Shown here piece after piece: positions 1 to 9,659 of a stretch of 64,000 nucleotides of DNA. Origin of the DNA: Occallatibacter gabretensis (GTDB lineage: Bacteria; Acidobacteriota; Terriglobia; Terriglobales; Acidobacteriaceae); the NCBI RefSeq assembly GCF_001449115.1, contig NZ_LAIJ01000009.1, positions 806,001-870,000 on the forward strand, read 5' to 3'. Each line of letters begins with the position of its first letter. Positions within the stretch are counted from its first letter, which is position 1. Made by a program: the position numbers and the translations under genes. Below the pieces are notes generated by a model. That model ran no database searches. It saw nothing but the letters and a program-made list of their open reading frames with translations, and had not been told where the DNA came from.

Positions 1-146
1 CGCGTTGGGGGGCGGCATGGCAAAAAGCTTACCCCTGACTTGCGCACCGCGGTCAAGTGAAATTTCCTGCTACATGCGTGATGTATTCTGACCGCAATAC
101 AGCAAGTGAAGCTCGTCCCCTATCCAAATTGAGGTAGCGTTCTGAA

Positions 147-935
147 ATGGACGATCGTGCCGCAGGCCAACTTTTGCCGGAGTCTCCTGCCACCCCCACG
201 CAGGAACTGGTGCTTGTCGAGAACGTCACCAAGACCTTTGACTACAAAGATGCGCTGAAGAACATCAGCTTCGCAGTGCCCGCCGGGCAGATCTGTGGAC
301 TGCTCGGACCCAATGGCGCAGGCAAGACCACGCTCTTCCGGCTCATGATGGGAATTCTCAAGGCCACCGAGGGACACATCGCCATCGATGGCCTCGACGC
401 CTTCGACGATCGCGTCGAAGTAAAGCGACGCATCGGCTTCCTGCCCGACGAGCCGGTCTTCTACTCCTACCTCACAGGCCGCGAGCACCTCAAGCTCAGC
501 GCGGCCATGCACGGGCTCGACGCCGAAGAAACCTTTTCCCGCATGGAACCCCTGATCGCGCGCCTCCGTCTCGCCGACGACATCGACAACTACGCCGAGG
601 ACTACTCGCGCGGCATGAAGAAAAAACTCGGCCTGCTTCTCGCCATGCTGCACCAGCCCCGGCTTCTCGTGCTTGACGAACCGACAAATGGCCTCGACGT
701 GGAATCGACTCATCTCTTTTACAGCCTCATCCATGACACCGCCGCGCAGGGCGTGACTGTACTCTTTTCCACGCATCTCATGGACCACGTAGCGCGGCTC
801 TGCACCCACGCCGTCGTCATTCAGGGTGGTCAACTGGCCGCAAAGGGAACCCTCGACGAGCTGCGCGCGCTCACCGGCAAAGACGACCTCGAAGAGATCT
901 TCCTCGCACTCACCGCAAGGCCCGCGCAGGCATGA
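147..935 (+). CDS. ABC transporter ATP-binding protein
   Basis: A 262-residue nucleotide-binding subunit of an ABC-2 type exporter. It is expected to hydrolyse ATP on the cytoplasmic face and drive the membrane protein encoded next. Visible motifs are Walker A GPNGAGKTT at residues 54-62, a signature-like YSRGMKKK, Walker B LLVLDEPTNGLD with D177/E178, and the switch His in FSTHLMDH. Length fits the family. A GAGG stretch lies about 12 bases before the ATG. Its stop overlaps the start of the permease by 4 bases (ATGA), so the two are translationally coupled. The substrate cannot be read from the sequence. Confidence 0.95.
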   Translation: MDDRAAGQLLPESPATPTQELVLVENVTKTFDYKDALKNISFAVPAGQICGLLGPNGAGKTTLFRLMMGILKATEGHIAIDGLDAFDDRVEVKRRIGFLPDEPVFYSYLTGREHLKLSAAMHGLDAEETFSRMEPLIARLRLADDIDNYAEDYSRGMKKKLGLLLAMLHQPRLLVLDEPTNGLDVESTHLFYSLIHDTAAQGVTVLFSTHLMDHVARLCTHAVVIQGGQLAAKGTLDELRALTGKDDLEEIFLALTARPAQA

Positions 936-3541
936 GCGCATCCGGCAAAACGCAGCCGAGTTGGTGGGGCACGGTCGGATTGCTGCTGCGCAACGCGCGA
1001 AGCCGCGCCGTAGGCCGTCGGCTGCGCGCGCAGCAGCTCCTGAATCAGCGCACCGGCAAATCAGCAACCAACTGGGGCGGGTTCGGCTACTTTTTCGCAG
1101 TTGTGCTCTATCTTTTCGTGAACGGTCTTAGCGCATTCATGATGATTACGGCTGTCGAAAGCGGGCAGCGCGCCGAAGTCGAGCAGCAGGGAAAGATCGT
1201 CGTCAGCAGCGGTTTCTATAGCTACGTGCGGGAGATGAGCACGCGCGGCCGCGACAACAATGCTGAAGTCTTCGGACAGCCACTCAATTCCGCTGCCCCG
1301 AACCAGCGAGTGGTTTCCAGCGAAGCCAAAGAAATATCAGAAAAGGAAGGCGGCTCGCAACCCGAGATTGAAGCGCATTTGCGCAGCGTGATAGCAGAAA
1401 AAGGAATCACAGGTCTGGTGGAACGGCAAGCCGCCGCTCCCGGCATCCGCTCTCTCGCCTTCACCGGCCGTCTCCCGCAAATGCTCGGCTCACTCGCCCT
1501 ACTCTTCTGGCTCATGATGCTCATCTTTCAGGGCGAAGGCATGGAGGTCGATGTCCAGCGCCGCCGTTACCCCATGTGGGAGTGGCTCTTCAGCCATCCC
1601 GTCCAGCCCGGCGCGGTCTTCCTCGCGGAAATGCTCGCTCCCATCGCGGCCAATCCCATCTACTGGGCCGCGCCGCTCTTCGTCGCATTTGCCTATGGTT
1701 TCGTGTACGGCATTCCCGGCGGCATCATCTCGGCCTTTGCCGTCGGCCTGCCCGCAGCCGTCGCCTGTGCCTGCATGGGCAAAGCGCTCGAAGTAGGCGT
1801 GCTGCTGAGGTTTTCGCCTCGCACCCGCGGAGCGGTCATCGGCCTTATGGGATGGATCGGTTACACCGCCATGATGCTGCCGATTATCGGCATCTACATC
1901 GTTCCCCGCTTCGTGCATGCCGCAGCCGGCCTGCTGCAGATCTTCACCGTCATTCCCTGGCCGTGGCTGGGCCTGTTCCTCGGCTTGCTGCCGGACGGCA
2001 AGTTCTCCTTCATCACCGGCATAATCACATGCGATGTGCTCGCGGTAGCGGCCACCGCCCTCGCCGTATGGATCAGTGTGTGGGGCACGCAGCGCGGACT
2101 AGCCGGCAACTCCTCAATGGAGCGCCCAAAATCGGCAGCCGCCGCCAACCGCGCCGCGCGCTTCAGCAATACAGGAGTCTTCAAAGACCCGCTCTATCGC
2201 AAGGAGTTCCTCTGGTTCACGCGCGACCGCAGCGCCATCGTGCAATCGCTGCTCGTGCCCCTCACCGTGGCCGGCTTTCAGCTCGTCAATCTGCGTGGCC
2301 TGCTGGCCAAAGCCGACGGAAGCTGGAACTACCTCTGCGGCGTAGCCATCTTCTTCGGTACATATTTTCTCTGGATTCTGGGCCCCAAATCGCTGCAGTC
2401 CGAAGGTCAGGCGCTGTGGATTACGCTCACATGGCCGCGCGGCCTTGAAAGCCTACTCAAGGCCAAGGCCTGGCTCTGGTCCATGATCTCCACCGGCCTC
2501 GTAGCGCTGATCCTCGCCTATGCCGCGCTGGAATTTCATGCCGACATCTGGAAGATCGCTCTCGTGGGCATCGGATGGTACTTCTTCGCGCGTAGCATGG
2601 CCGAGAAATCCGTCACGCTGGTCACCGTTACATCGGAGTCCGGCGAAACCCAGAGGCCCCCTAAGGGGAGAATGTGGGCCGCGCAGCTCGGCATGCTCAC
2701 CTTCGCGATAGGCATCGTCACGCAGCAGTGGCATCTGGCCGTCATCGGCATCGTGTATTCGTTTGTCACCGCCGCAGCCATGTGGCAGAACTTCCGCGCG
2801 CGTCTTCCCTATCTCTACGATCCCTGGTCAGAGCAGCTTCCACCCGCGCCCACGCTCATGCACGCCATGATCTCCATCAGCATTCTCGTGGAGCTGGCTG
2901 CAGTACTCACTCTTCCAGTGCTGGCCATCGGCGGGCGTGACAGCCTGGGACCAGCGCGCGCCTTTGGATATGGGGTTTCGGCCATCGTAGTCTCCCTCTT
3001 CGTTGCAAACTTTATGGGCAATCGCAACGTGCGCCCGCAGGAGATATGGAACTGGGTTCCAGCCGGCGCAATCGAAGAGAACGAGCCGCTTTTGAAGCGT
3101 TACGGCATCGGCGACCTCGGCATCATAGTCCCGCTGCTCATGGGCGCATGCGGCGGCCTCGCCCTCGGCCTGGGTGCCAAGGGCTATGAGGCATTGCTGC
3201 TCCACATTCCCTCCACCGCCGATCTCATCCGCCAGGCACAGCAGCAGATGACCTCCGTTCCAAACCTGCACTTCTGGTACATGGTCACGGCCGTCGGCTT
3301 TGCGCCCTTCGCAGAGGAGTATCTCTTTCGCGGCTTGCTCTTCCGCGCGCTGGACCGTGAATGGGGAGGCTGGAAAGCCGTCCTCGGCGCAGCCGCCTTC
3401 TTTGCCGTTTACCACCCTTTGCTTTCCTGGCCGCCCGTCTTTCTCCTCGGCGCAATCAACTGCCTGCTCTTCCGCAAAACGGGCCGCCTCGCTCCCGCCG
3501 TGCTCCTCCACATGATCTATAACGCCGTGGTGCTTAATTAG
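932..3541 (+). CDS. ABC-2 permease fused to CPBP-family intramembrane metalloprotease
   Basis: An 869-residue multi-spanning membrane protein. The N-terminal two thirds look like an ABC-2/NatB-type permease, with a long periplasmic loop after the first membrane segment and several hydrophobic helices. The C-terminal part is a CPBP (CAAX protease/bacteriocin-processing) domain. It has the motif EExxxR at 795-800, a conserved His at 828 (VYHPL) and HxxxN at 860-864, which are the expected metal/catalytic residues. It overlaps the ATPase gene by 4 bases and probably forms a complex with it. Fusion of exporter and protease suggests coupled processing or degradation and export, but that is inference. 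NatB-like permeases with a CPBP tail are known from Acidobacteria and Planctomycetes. Confidence 0.9.
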   Translation: MSASGKTQPSWWGTVGLLLRNARSRAVGRRLRAQQLLNQRTGKSATNWGGFGYFFAVVLYLFVNGLSAFMMITAVESGQRAEVEQQGKIVVSSGFYSYVREMSTRGRDNNAEVFGQPLNSAAPNQRVVSSEAKEISEKEGGSQPEIEAHLRSVIAEKGITGLVERQAAAPGIRSLAFTGRLPQMLGSLALLFWLMMLIFQGEGMEVDVQRRRYPMWEWLFSHPVQPGAVFLAEMLAPIAANPIYWAAPLFVAFAYGFVYGIPGGIISAFAVGLPAAVACACMGKALEVGVLLRFSPRTRGAVIGLMGWIGYTAMMLPIIGIYIVPRFVHAAAGLLQIFTVIPWPWLGLFLGLLPDGKFSFITGIITCDVLAVAATALAVWISVWGTQRGLAGNSSMERPKSAAAANRAARFSNTGVFKDPLYRKEFLWFTRDRSAIVQSLLVPLTVAGFQLVNLRGLLAKADGSWNYLCGVAIFFGTYFLWILGPKSLQSEGQALWITLTWPRGLESLLKAKAWLWSMISTGLVALILAYAALEFHADIWKIALVGIGWYFFARSMAEKSVTLVTVTSESGETQRPPKGRMWAAQLGMLTFAIGIVTQQWHLAVIGIVYSFVTAAAMWQNFRARLPYLYDPWSEQLPPAPTLMHAMISISILVELAAVLTLPVLAIGGRDSLGPARAFGYGVSAIVVSLFVANFMGNRNVRPQEIWNWVPAGAIEENEPLLKRYGIGDLGIIVPLLMGACGGLALGLGAKGYEALLLHIPSTADLIRQAQQQMTSVPNLHFWYMVTAVGFAPFAEEYLFRGLLFRALDREWGGWKAVLGAAAFFAVYHPLLSWPPVFLLGAINCLLFRKTGRLAPAVLLHMIYNAVVLN

Positions 3542-3582
3542 GCCTGACCATCCCGAATCTTCATTACACGCCATGGGAGATT

Positions 3583-6500
3583 GTGGTATTCCTCCTGTGG
3601 GCATACAAACGTGATTTCCATGCAGTAAAGATCTGGGGGAAGATATTGCACGCCTGTATTTTCCGCAAGCGGTCTTCGCATAACTGGTTTTCAAGTAACC
3701 GGTTCAATGCGTCGCGTCCTTGTTTTACTCTTTCGCATCTGGCGTGCCTGCTTGTCTTCGCGCTCGCAGCGCTGGCCTCGGCTCAGACCACCATCCACGT
3801 CCCCGCCGACCAGCTCACCATCCAGGCCGGAATCAACGCCGCCAACAACGGCGACACAGTCCTCGTAGCCCCCGGCACTTATTTCGAAAATATCGACTTC
3901 AAAGGCAAGGCCATCACCGTCATCAGCGCCGCCGGCTCAACCCAAACCATCATCGACGGCAGCAAGGGCAACACCCAGACGGTCTCCTTCATCAGCAAAG
4001 AACCGCGAACAGCTATATTGAGCGGCTTCACCATTCAAGGCGGGGGCGCGGAGCCGTACATAGGCAACAACGACGGCGGCATTGTCATTCTGAACAACTC
4101 GCAGCCCAGCTTGGTGAATAACATCATCACGCACAACCACTGCGACAGCATTTATGTAGATAACAGTTCGCCACTCATTCAGAACAACAACATCAACAAC
4201 ACTCTGGACAACAAGGGCGATTGCTCGTTTGGCGGCGGCGCTGCCATCTATCTAGCGGGCTCGGCTGAAGACAGCAGCGGTAACCAGATCCCCATCATTA
4301 TCAGCGGCAACACCATTGAGGACAACACGCAATCAGGCCTGGAAGACGCTGGCGGCAATGGCGGCGCAGGGATTGCCATTTGGGGTGGCAATCCCATTAT
4401 CGAAAACAACATTATCCGCAACAACCTCACGGGCGGCGCAGGCGGCGCCATTAACTTTGCGAGCTATGACCCGGTCAACAATAAAATTTTGATCGTTCAG
4501 AACCTGATTTATGGCAATCAGGCCGCAGGTGGCGGTGGCGCGATCGGATTGAATGCATTCAGTTATCTGGTCAACATCTACATCGCCAATAACACCATCG
4601 TAGATAACACTCCTTATTCTCAGGACGGCGGAGGAGGCTCTGCTCAGATCTACGCAGCTGCCAGTGGCCAGGATGGCCCGAATGTAGCCTTCGTAAATAA
4701 CATCATCGCCGGAAACACAACCCAGCCATCTATCCAATGCGACTGGCAGACGAATCCGCCGATTGTTCCAGACGAGTCGATCCAGCCCATTTTCGACCAC
4801 AATCTATTCCTGAACAGGGGCGGAGCCGTCCTCGACTCGTCCTGCGTTGATGTCACTGCAAAATACGGAAACATCGTCGCCGACCCCATGTTTGTGAACT
4901 GGACCGGGATGGATTACCACCTTCAGACCGGTTCGCCAGCCATCGATGCCGGCAACACCAGCGTTCTGCAATCATTGGCCGACAACGCTCTGAACCTGAC
5001 TACTGACTATGACGGCAATCCACGAGTGGCAGACACGACAGCAGTGGGGTACCCCATCATCGACATGGGCGCATACGAATTCGCCGGGGCACAGGATGCT
5101 CAGCCGACAACAATTGTCCTCACACCATCGGAATTTGTCGTTCAGGGAGAAACCAATTTCACGCTGACCGCGCAGGTTGTCTCTGCCGCCGGTACGCCCA
5201 CTGGCTCAGTCGCGTTTCTTGAGGATGGAACCCAGATCGGAACAGCACCAATTGATTCATCCGGCCAGGCCGTGTTTCCTTCGCCGCCGCTCGTTACGGG
5301 CACACATAACTTCATTGCCATCTATCCCGCTCCGGGCGTTACAAATTCCACGCTGCCCCCCGCCAGATCCGTGGTCGCGATCGTCGTCGCACAGGCAGAT
5401 TCGTCCGTCTTGACGTTGAGCTCCACACCAAACCCGTCGCAGGCTGCGGCAAACGTAACGTTCACGCTCAATCTTTCTGCTCCGAACGGCCTCCCATCCG
5501 GACAAATCACACTAGCGGATCAATTGACAAACACCACTCTCGCCACTCTCACGCCAGACGCAAAAGGCAACGCCAGCTTTGCCACCGCAGCGCTGGCAGC
5601 CGGAATTCACAACATCACAGCGTCATATCCGGGCGATTCGACTCATACAAGTGCGTCGGCATCAGTGGAGCAACAAGTCGGCAATGGTATTGCCACCACC
5701 ATCTCACTCACCTCTTTACTCAACCCTTCCAATGTCGGTCAGACCGTTACCATCAATGCAATCGTCTCCTCCTCAAATGGAACTCCGACTGGCTCGCTGC
5801 AATTTCTGGACGGGTCAACCAACGTAGGGATCATCACTCTAATTGATGCCAGCGCCTCGTTGGTCACCTCAATCCTCACCCCCGGCAAGCACAACATCTC
5901 GGCAATCTTCACGCCAAGCGGAAACTACCTGGCAAGTTCCGCGTCTATCACGCAAATAGTCAACGGCCTCACCACCGCCACCGCCCTCACTGCTTCGCCT
6001 AACCCCGCTTACGCGCTTCAGACCGTCACACTCGCCGCAAAGATAACCACCACCGCAAACGGCACGCCCACCGGCACAGTCACCTTCAATGACGGCGCCA
6101 TACTTCTCGGCACTGCAAATCTGGCCGCAAACGGCACAGCCATGCTGCCCGCAACATTCCCCGCCGTATCCGCAACCCCGCACCAGCTCACAGCCACCTA
6201 CAGCGGTGACTCGACTTTCAGCTCCGGCACATCCGCTCCATACCCGGAAACAATCCAGTTCAACCCAACCACCACTCTGATCACCACAATGCTGCCGAAC
6301 CCGGTAAGCGCGTACAGTACTGTGACGCTCTCGGCCACAGTCAGCTCGTCGACCAGCACCGGCAATTTCCCCACCGGCTCCGTCACCTTCACCACCGCTG
6401 GAATGACGCTCGGCACGGGTGTTCTGGTCAACGGCTCAGTCTCCATTCCGGTCATCGCGCCTGCTGTACCTGGTGGTTACCGGATCGTCGCCAACTACAG

Positions 6501-7407
6501 CGGCGATACTGCATTCTTCCCTAGCGCCTCACCCTCCCAAGTCCTCCAGGTGATCCGCTCCACGGCCTCGGTAACGATCACCAGCAGCGAAAACCCCTCC
6601 GTCTTTGGCGATTCCGTCACTTTTGCGGGCGTGGTCTCTTCTGCCAATCCCGCACCGATCTCAGGCCACCTGCAATTCTTTGACGGCACAAAGGCCATCG
6701 GTCCTAACTTCACCCTAGACGAAACCGGCACGGCAGCCTTCAGCATCAGCACCCTCGCCGTGGGCAGGCACTCCATCACCGCGGTCTACTCAGGCAACCC
6801 CTACATCCTCAATACCACCTCGTCTGTGTTGAGTCAGGTCGTGACGCCCTACTTAGGCGACTTCACGCTGAACATCACTCCAGACAACGGGATCGTCTAC
6901 ACCGGCGGTGCGGCGCACTTCACCCTGGTCGCAACGCCCGTGAACGGATTCGACCTCGCGCTGCTGCTGACCTGCTCAGGATTGCCGGCAAACTCGAGAT
7001 GCGGCGCCTCACCGGCCAGGATCCTCGCCAACCCAGAGCCGGGCACTGAATTCTTCGTGCCCTACACCTCTCTGATGACGATTCAAACCTCCTCTCCCAG
7101 GCCAGAGTCCGCGGCGCACTTGAAACAAGCCAGCTGGACCGGCGGAGCTGCCGCGCTTGCCTGCCTCTGCGGGATTCTCATCATCCCGCGACGCATCCGC
7201 CGCGCGCTCTCTATCCGATCCCTTCTCATCGGAGCCATTCTCGTCGGAACCTTTGCTGCCATCTCCGGCTGCGGCAATCACGGCTCGCTCACCGGAGCCA
7301 CGCCGATCGGAACTTATGAAGTCACCATCACCGCAAAAACCCCTTCCGGCGGCCCGCAGGTAAGTCATTCCATCCAGTTCAAACTCGTAGTGAAATCGCT
7401 TTTTTAA
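3583..7407 (+). CDS. Secreted parallel beta-helix protein with six Ig-like repeats
   Basis: A very large (up to 1274 residues) exported protein of unknown function. A hydrophobic signal segment ending ALAALASAQ is followed by a right-handed beta-helix region rich in NNI/GN repeats (about residues 70-500). Next come six tandem Ig-like (Big_3-type) repeats of about 90 residues, each with a PTGSVxF-like strand and a YSGD-like end. Near the C terminus are two hydrophobic segments around a basic PRRIRR patch, then a GCG motif and a short Ig-like tail. The GTG start at 3583 gives a long N region; the TTG at 3646, behind GGGGGAA, is a good alternative. Possibly a surface adhesin or polysaccharide-binding protein; no catalytic site was recognised. 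Confidence 0.85.
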   Translation: MVFLLWAYKRDFHAVKIWGKILHACIFRKRSSHNWFSSNRFNASRPCFTLSHLACLLVFALAALASAQTTIHVPADQLTIQAGINAANNGDTVLVAPGTYFENIDFKGKAITVISAAGSTQTIIDGSKGNTQTVSFISKEPRTAILSGFTIQGGGAEPYIGNNDGGIVILNNSQPSLVNNIITHNHCDSIYVDNSSPLIQNNNINNTLDNKGDCSFGGGAAIYLAGSAEDSSGNQIPIIISGNTIEDNTQSGLEDAGGNGGAGIAIWGGNPIIENNIIRNNLTGGAGGAINFASYDPVNNKILIVQNLIYGNQAAGGGGAIGLNAFSYLVNIYIANNTIVDNTPYSQDGGGGSAQIYAAASGQDGPNVAFVNNIIAGNTTQPSIQCDWQTNPPIVPDESIQPIFDHNLFLNRGGAVLDSSCVDVTAKYGNIVADPMFVNWTGMDYHLQTGSPAIDAGNTSVLQSLADNALNLTTDYDGNPRVADTTAVGYPIIDMGAYEFAGAQDAQPTTIVLTPSEFVVQGETNFTLTAQVVSAAGTPTGSVAFLEDGTQIGTAPIDSSGQAVFPSPPLVTGTHNFIAIYPAPGVTNSTLPPARSVVAIVVAQADSSVLTLSSTPNPSQAAANVTFTLNLSAPNGLPSGQITLADQLTNTTLATLTPDAKGNASFATAALAAGIHNITASYPGDSTHTSASASVEQQVGNGIATTISLTSLLNPSNVGQTVTINAIVSSSNGTPTGSLQFLDGSTNVGIITLIDASASLVTSILTPGKHNISAIFTPSGNYLASSASITQIVNGLTTATALTASPNPAYALQTVTLAAKITTTANGTPTGTVTFNDGAILLGTANLAANGTAMLPATFPAVSATPHQLTATYSGDSTFSSGTSAPYPETIQFNPTTTLITTMLPNPVSAYSTVTLSATVSSSTSTGNFPTGSVTFTTAGMTLGTGVLVNGSVSIPVIAPAVPGGYRIVANYSGDTAFFPSASPSQVLQVIRSTASVTITSSENPSVFGDSVTFAGVVSSANPAPISGHLQFFDGTKAIGPNFTLDETGTAAFSISTLAVGRHSITAVYSGNPYILNTTSSVLSQVVTPYLGDFTLNITPDNGIVYTGGAAHFTLVATPVNGFDLALLLTCSGLPANSRCGASPARILANPEPGTEFFVPYTSLMTIQTSSPRPESAAHLKQASWTGGAAALACLCGILIIPRRIRRALSIRSLLIGAILVGTFAAISGCGNHGSLTGATPIGTYEVTITAKTPSGGPQVSHSIQFKLVVKSLF

Positions 7408-7424
7408 TTGATTGAGACAAAGGA

Positions 7425-8039
7425 ATGCGACAAATCTTGACTCATCTCGGAAAGAAGCTGGTCTGGCTTAGCCTTTGCCTTACGCTGCCCATCATGGCCG
7501 CCATGTGCACAAAGCCGCTCCGCGCGCAGGCCGTCTACGCTGGCCACCTGAGCCACACTGCCCTGTGGGCTGGCGGCGAGTGCAGCGGCTTCTCCGCGTC
7601 CTTTCCATATCAGAGCGGAGAGCGTATCTACGGATGTGGCCTCACAGCCAATCTCCGCTGGGCATTTCACTGGGACGTTGAAGGCAGCGCACGCTGGCTC
7701 TCTTTTAATACCTACGCTGGCGCCACGGAACGCACATTGCTCATCGGACCGCGCTACACGATTGTTCGCTACCACGGAATTGAGCCTTACGGAAAGTTCC
7801 TCGTAGGCGACGGCACAATCCACTATCCGTATTCCGTTGGCACCGACAGCTACCTCACGCTCGCTCCAGGCGGCGGCGTCAAACTTCGCTTCTCGCCGTG
7901 GCTCAACGTACACGCGGAGTACGAGTATCAGTTCTGGCTCAACTCGCCCGGCTTTACCAATGAGCCCAAGCACTCGCTGCATCCCAACGGCATAAACATC
8001 GGCGTCACCTTCAAAGTCTGGCCAATTAAGTCCGAGTAG
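7425..8039 (+). CDS. Outer-membrane beta-barrel protein
   Basis: A 204-residue protein with a signal peptide (hydrophobic stretch, cleavage near PLRAQA). The rest consists of alternating aromatic/small-residue strands typical of an OmpA- or OmpW-like eight-stranded barrel; it includes LLIGPRYTIV, LTLAPGGGVKLRF and NVHAEYEYQFW. It begins 17 bases after the beta-helix/Ig protein, behind an AAAGGAA ribosome site, so the two are probably cotranscribed and both act at the cell surface. Acidobacterial genomes carry many such small porin-like proteins without known substrates. A role as export channel or anchor for the upstream protein would be speculation. Confidence 0.8.
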   Translation: MRQILTHLGKKLVWLSLCLTLPIMAAMCTKPLRAQAVYAGHLSHTALWAGGECSGFSASFPYQSGERIYGCGLTANLRWAFHWDVEGSARWLSFNTYAGATERTLLIGPRYTIVRYHGIEPYGKFLVGDGTIHYPYSVGTDSYLTLAPGGGVKLRFSPWLNVHAEYEYQFWLNSPGFTNEPKHSLHPNGINIGVTFKVWPIKSE

Positions 8040-8179
8040 CGCGCTGAGTGCCTTCTGCGGAAGCAGAACTTTGCGAGTTCCAAAAGCGGCAAGCAAAGCA
8101 TGCTTCCATATCTCAAGCTTCTCACCGCGCTTCCCCTCGTAGGGTGCCAGCCCTTATTCTCCATCCGAGGTCACCTCAC

Positions 8180-9625
8180 ATGAAAATGCGTCCCGGCGCT
8201 CAGACCGGCTTTCTGCTCTGCGGCAAGGAATGGAGCGATGGTGAAGCGCTCGAAGTACGCTCGCCCTGGGATCAGGGTCTCGTAGGCCGCACAACTCAAG
8301 CCACTCGTGCTGACGCGCGCCAGGCCGTGCAACATGCCGTTGCCTCCATACGTCGCACCCGCGCGCTGCCCCGCTGGAAGCGCCGCGAAATTCTTGAGGA
8401 CGTGGCCTCCTCACTCATCGAGCAGAAGGAGCGCTTCGCGCAGCTCATCGCCGCTGAAGCCGGCAAACCCATCCGTCAGGCGCGTACGGAAGTCGATCGC
8501 TCCATCCTCACCTTCAAAACCGCATCGGAAGAAGCCACACGCATCGGCGGCGAAACCATCCCCCTCGACCTGACCGAAGGCAATGAAGGCCGCTGGGGCC
8601 TTGTACAACGCTTTCCAGTGGGCCCGGTTCTCGCTATCACGCCATTCAATTTTCCGCTCAATCTCGTCGCCCACAAGGCTGCTCCGGCTCTCGCCGCCGG
8701 CTGCCCGCTGATTCTCAAGCCCGCGCCGCAAACGCCCTTTACAGCGCTCGCGCTGGGCGAAGTGATCCTCAAAGCCGGATGGCCTGAAGAAGCCCTCGCC
8801 GTGCTTCCGCTCTCGAACGCTGACACCGCATGGCTCGCCGAAAAAGAAGACCGCATCAAGCTCATCAGCTTTACCGGCTCGGCAAAAGTCGGTTGGGATC
8901 TCAAGGCGCGCTCCAGCCGCAAGAAGGTGCTCCTGGAACTCGGCGGCAACTCCGCGCTCATCGTCCACAATGACTGGCCTGACCTCGAAGAAGCAGCGCA
9001 GCGTACCGCAGCCGCGGCCTTCTCCTACGCCGGCCAGTCCTGCATCAGCGTGCAGCGTGTCTATGTACACCGCGCCGTCTTCCAGACCTTTCTCTGGAAG
9101 GTCGTCGACGCCGCAAAAAAGCTCGTCGTCGGTAATCCGCTCGACGAAAAAACCGACATCGGCCCCATCATCCGTCTCTCGGATGCCGAGCGCATCGAGA
9201 GCTGGATTCAGGAGGCCGTTACCGCCGGCGCAAAACTGCTTGAAGGCGGCCAGCGCACAGGATCGATGATCACCCCGACCATCCTCACCGGCACCAAACC
9301 CGGCATGAAACTCCGCGATGAAGAGGTCTTCGGCCCGGTGGTAGCCATTGAGCCCTATGACGACTTCGAGGACGCGCTCGCAGAAGTGAATCACTCAAAA
9401 TACGGCCTGCAGGCCGGCCTGCTCACCCGCGACGCTGGACGCATTCTCACCGCCTACCGCGAGCTCGAAGTCGGCGCGCTCATCGTCGGCGACACGCCCA
9501 GCTGGCGGCTCGATCCCATGCCCTACGGCGGCGTCAAAGACTCCGGCCTCGGCCGCGAGGGTCTCCGCTATGCCATCGAAGAGATGACCGAACCTCGCAT
9601 GCTCGTCATGGCCGGTTTGCACTAG
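8180..9625 (+). CDS. Aldehyde dehydrogenase family protein
   Basis: An NAD(P)-dependent aldehyde dehydrogenase of 481 residues, expected to oxidise an aldehyde to its carboxylate in the cytoplasm. Visible are the PFNFPLNLVAHK cofactor segment, SFTGSAKVG, the general-base Glu in LELGGNSALI, the nucleophilic Cys in GQSCISVQR and the late EVFGPVVAIEPYDD motif. The frame is open back to 8048, but residues from there lack similarity to the family, and the ATG at 8180 gives the usual N terminus. The substrate is unknown; lactaldehyde or succinate-semialdehyde-type enzymes are the closest in character. It stands as a single gene between the barrel protein and the ClC gene. Confidence 0.92.
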   Translation: MKMRPGAQTGFLLCGKEWSDGEALEVRSPWDQGLVGRTTQATRADARQAVQHAVASIRRTRALPRWKRREILEDVASSLIEQKERFAQLIAAEAGKPIRQARTEVDRSILTFKTASEEATRIGGETIPLDLTEGNEGRWGLVQRFPVGPVLAITPFNFPLNLVAHKAAPALAAGCPLILKPAPQTPFTALALGEVILKAGWPEEALAVLPLSNADTAWLAEKEDRIKLISFTGSAKVGWDLKARSSRKKVLLELGGNSALIVHNDWPDLEEAAQRTAAAAFSYAGQSCISVQRVYVHRAVFQTFLWKVVDAAKKLVVGNPLDEKTDIGPIIRLSDAERIESWIQEAVTAGAKLLEGGQRTGSMITPTILTGTKPGMKLRDEEVFGPVVAIEPYDDFEDALAEVNHSKYGLQAGLLTRDAGRILTAYRELEVGALIVGDTPSWRLDPMPYGGVKDSGLGREGLRYAIEEMTEPRMLVMAGLH

Positions 9626-9659
9626 AGCGGGAGCGTCGAATGAGAGAAGATCATTCGAT

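Noticed and set aside
120..1067. Long minus-strand frame (315 codons) opposite the ABC ATPase gene
   Set aside because: Shadow of a GC-rich coding region; the plus strand carries all ABC motifs.
5100..6850. Regular repeats that could suggest a CRISPR or satellite array
   Set aside because: They are six diverged Ig-like protein repeats of about 270 bases inside one reading frame.
8411..9394. 327-codon minus-strand frame
   Set aside because: Opposite the aldehyde dehydrogenase, with no ribosome site or family pattern.
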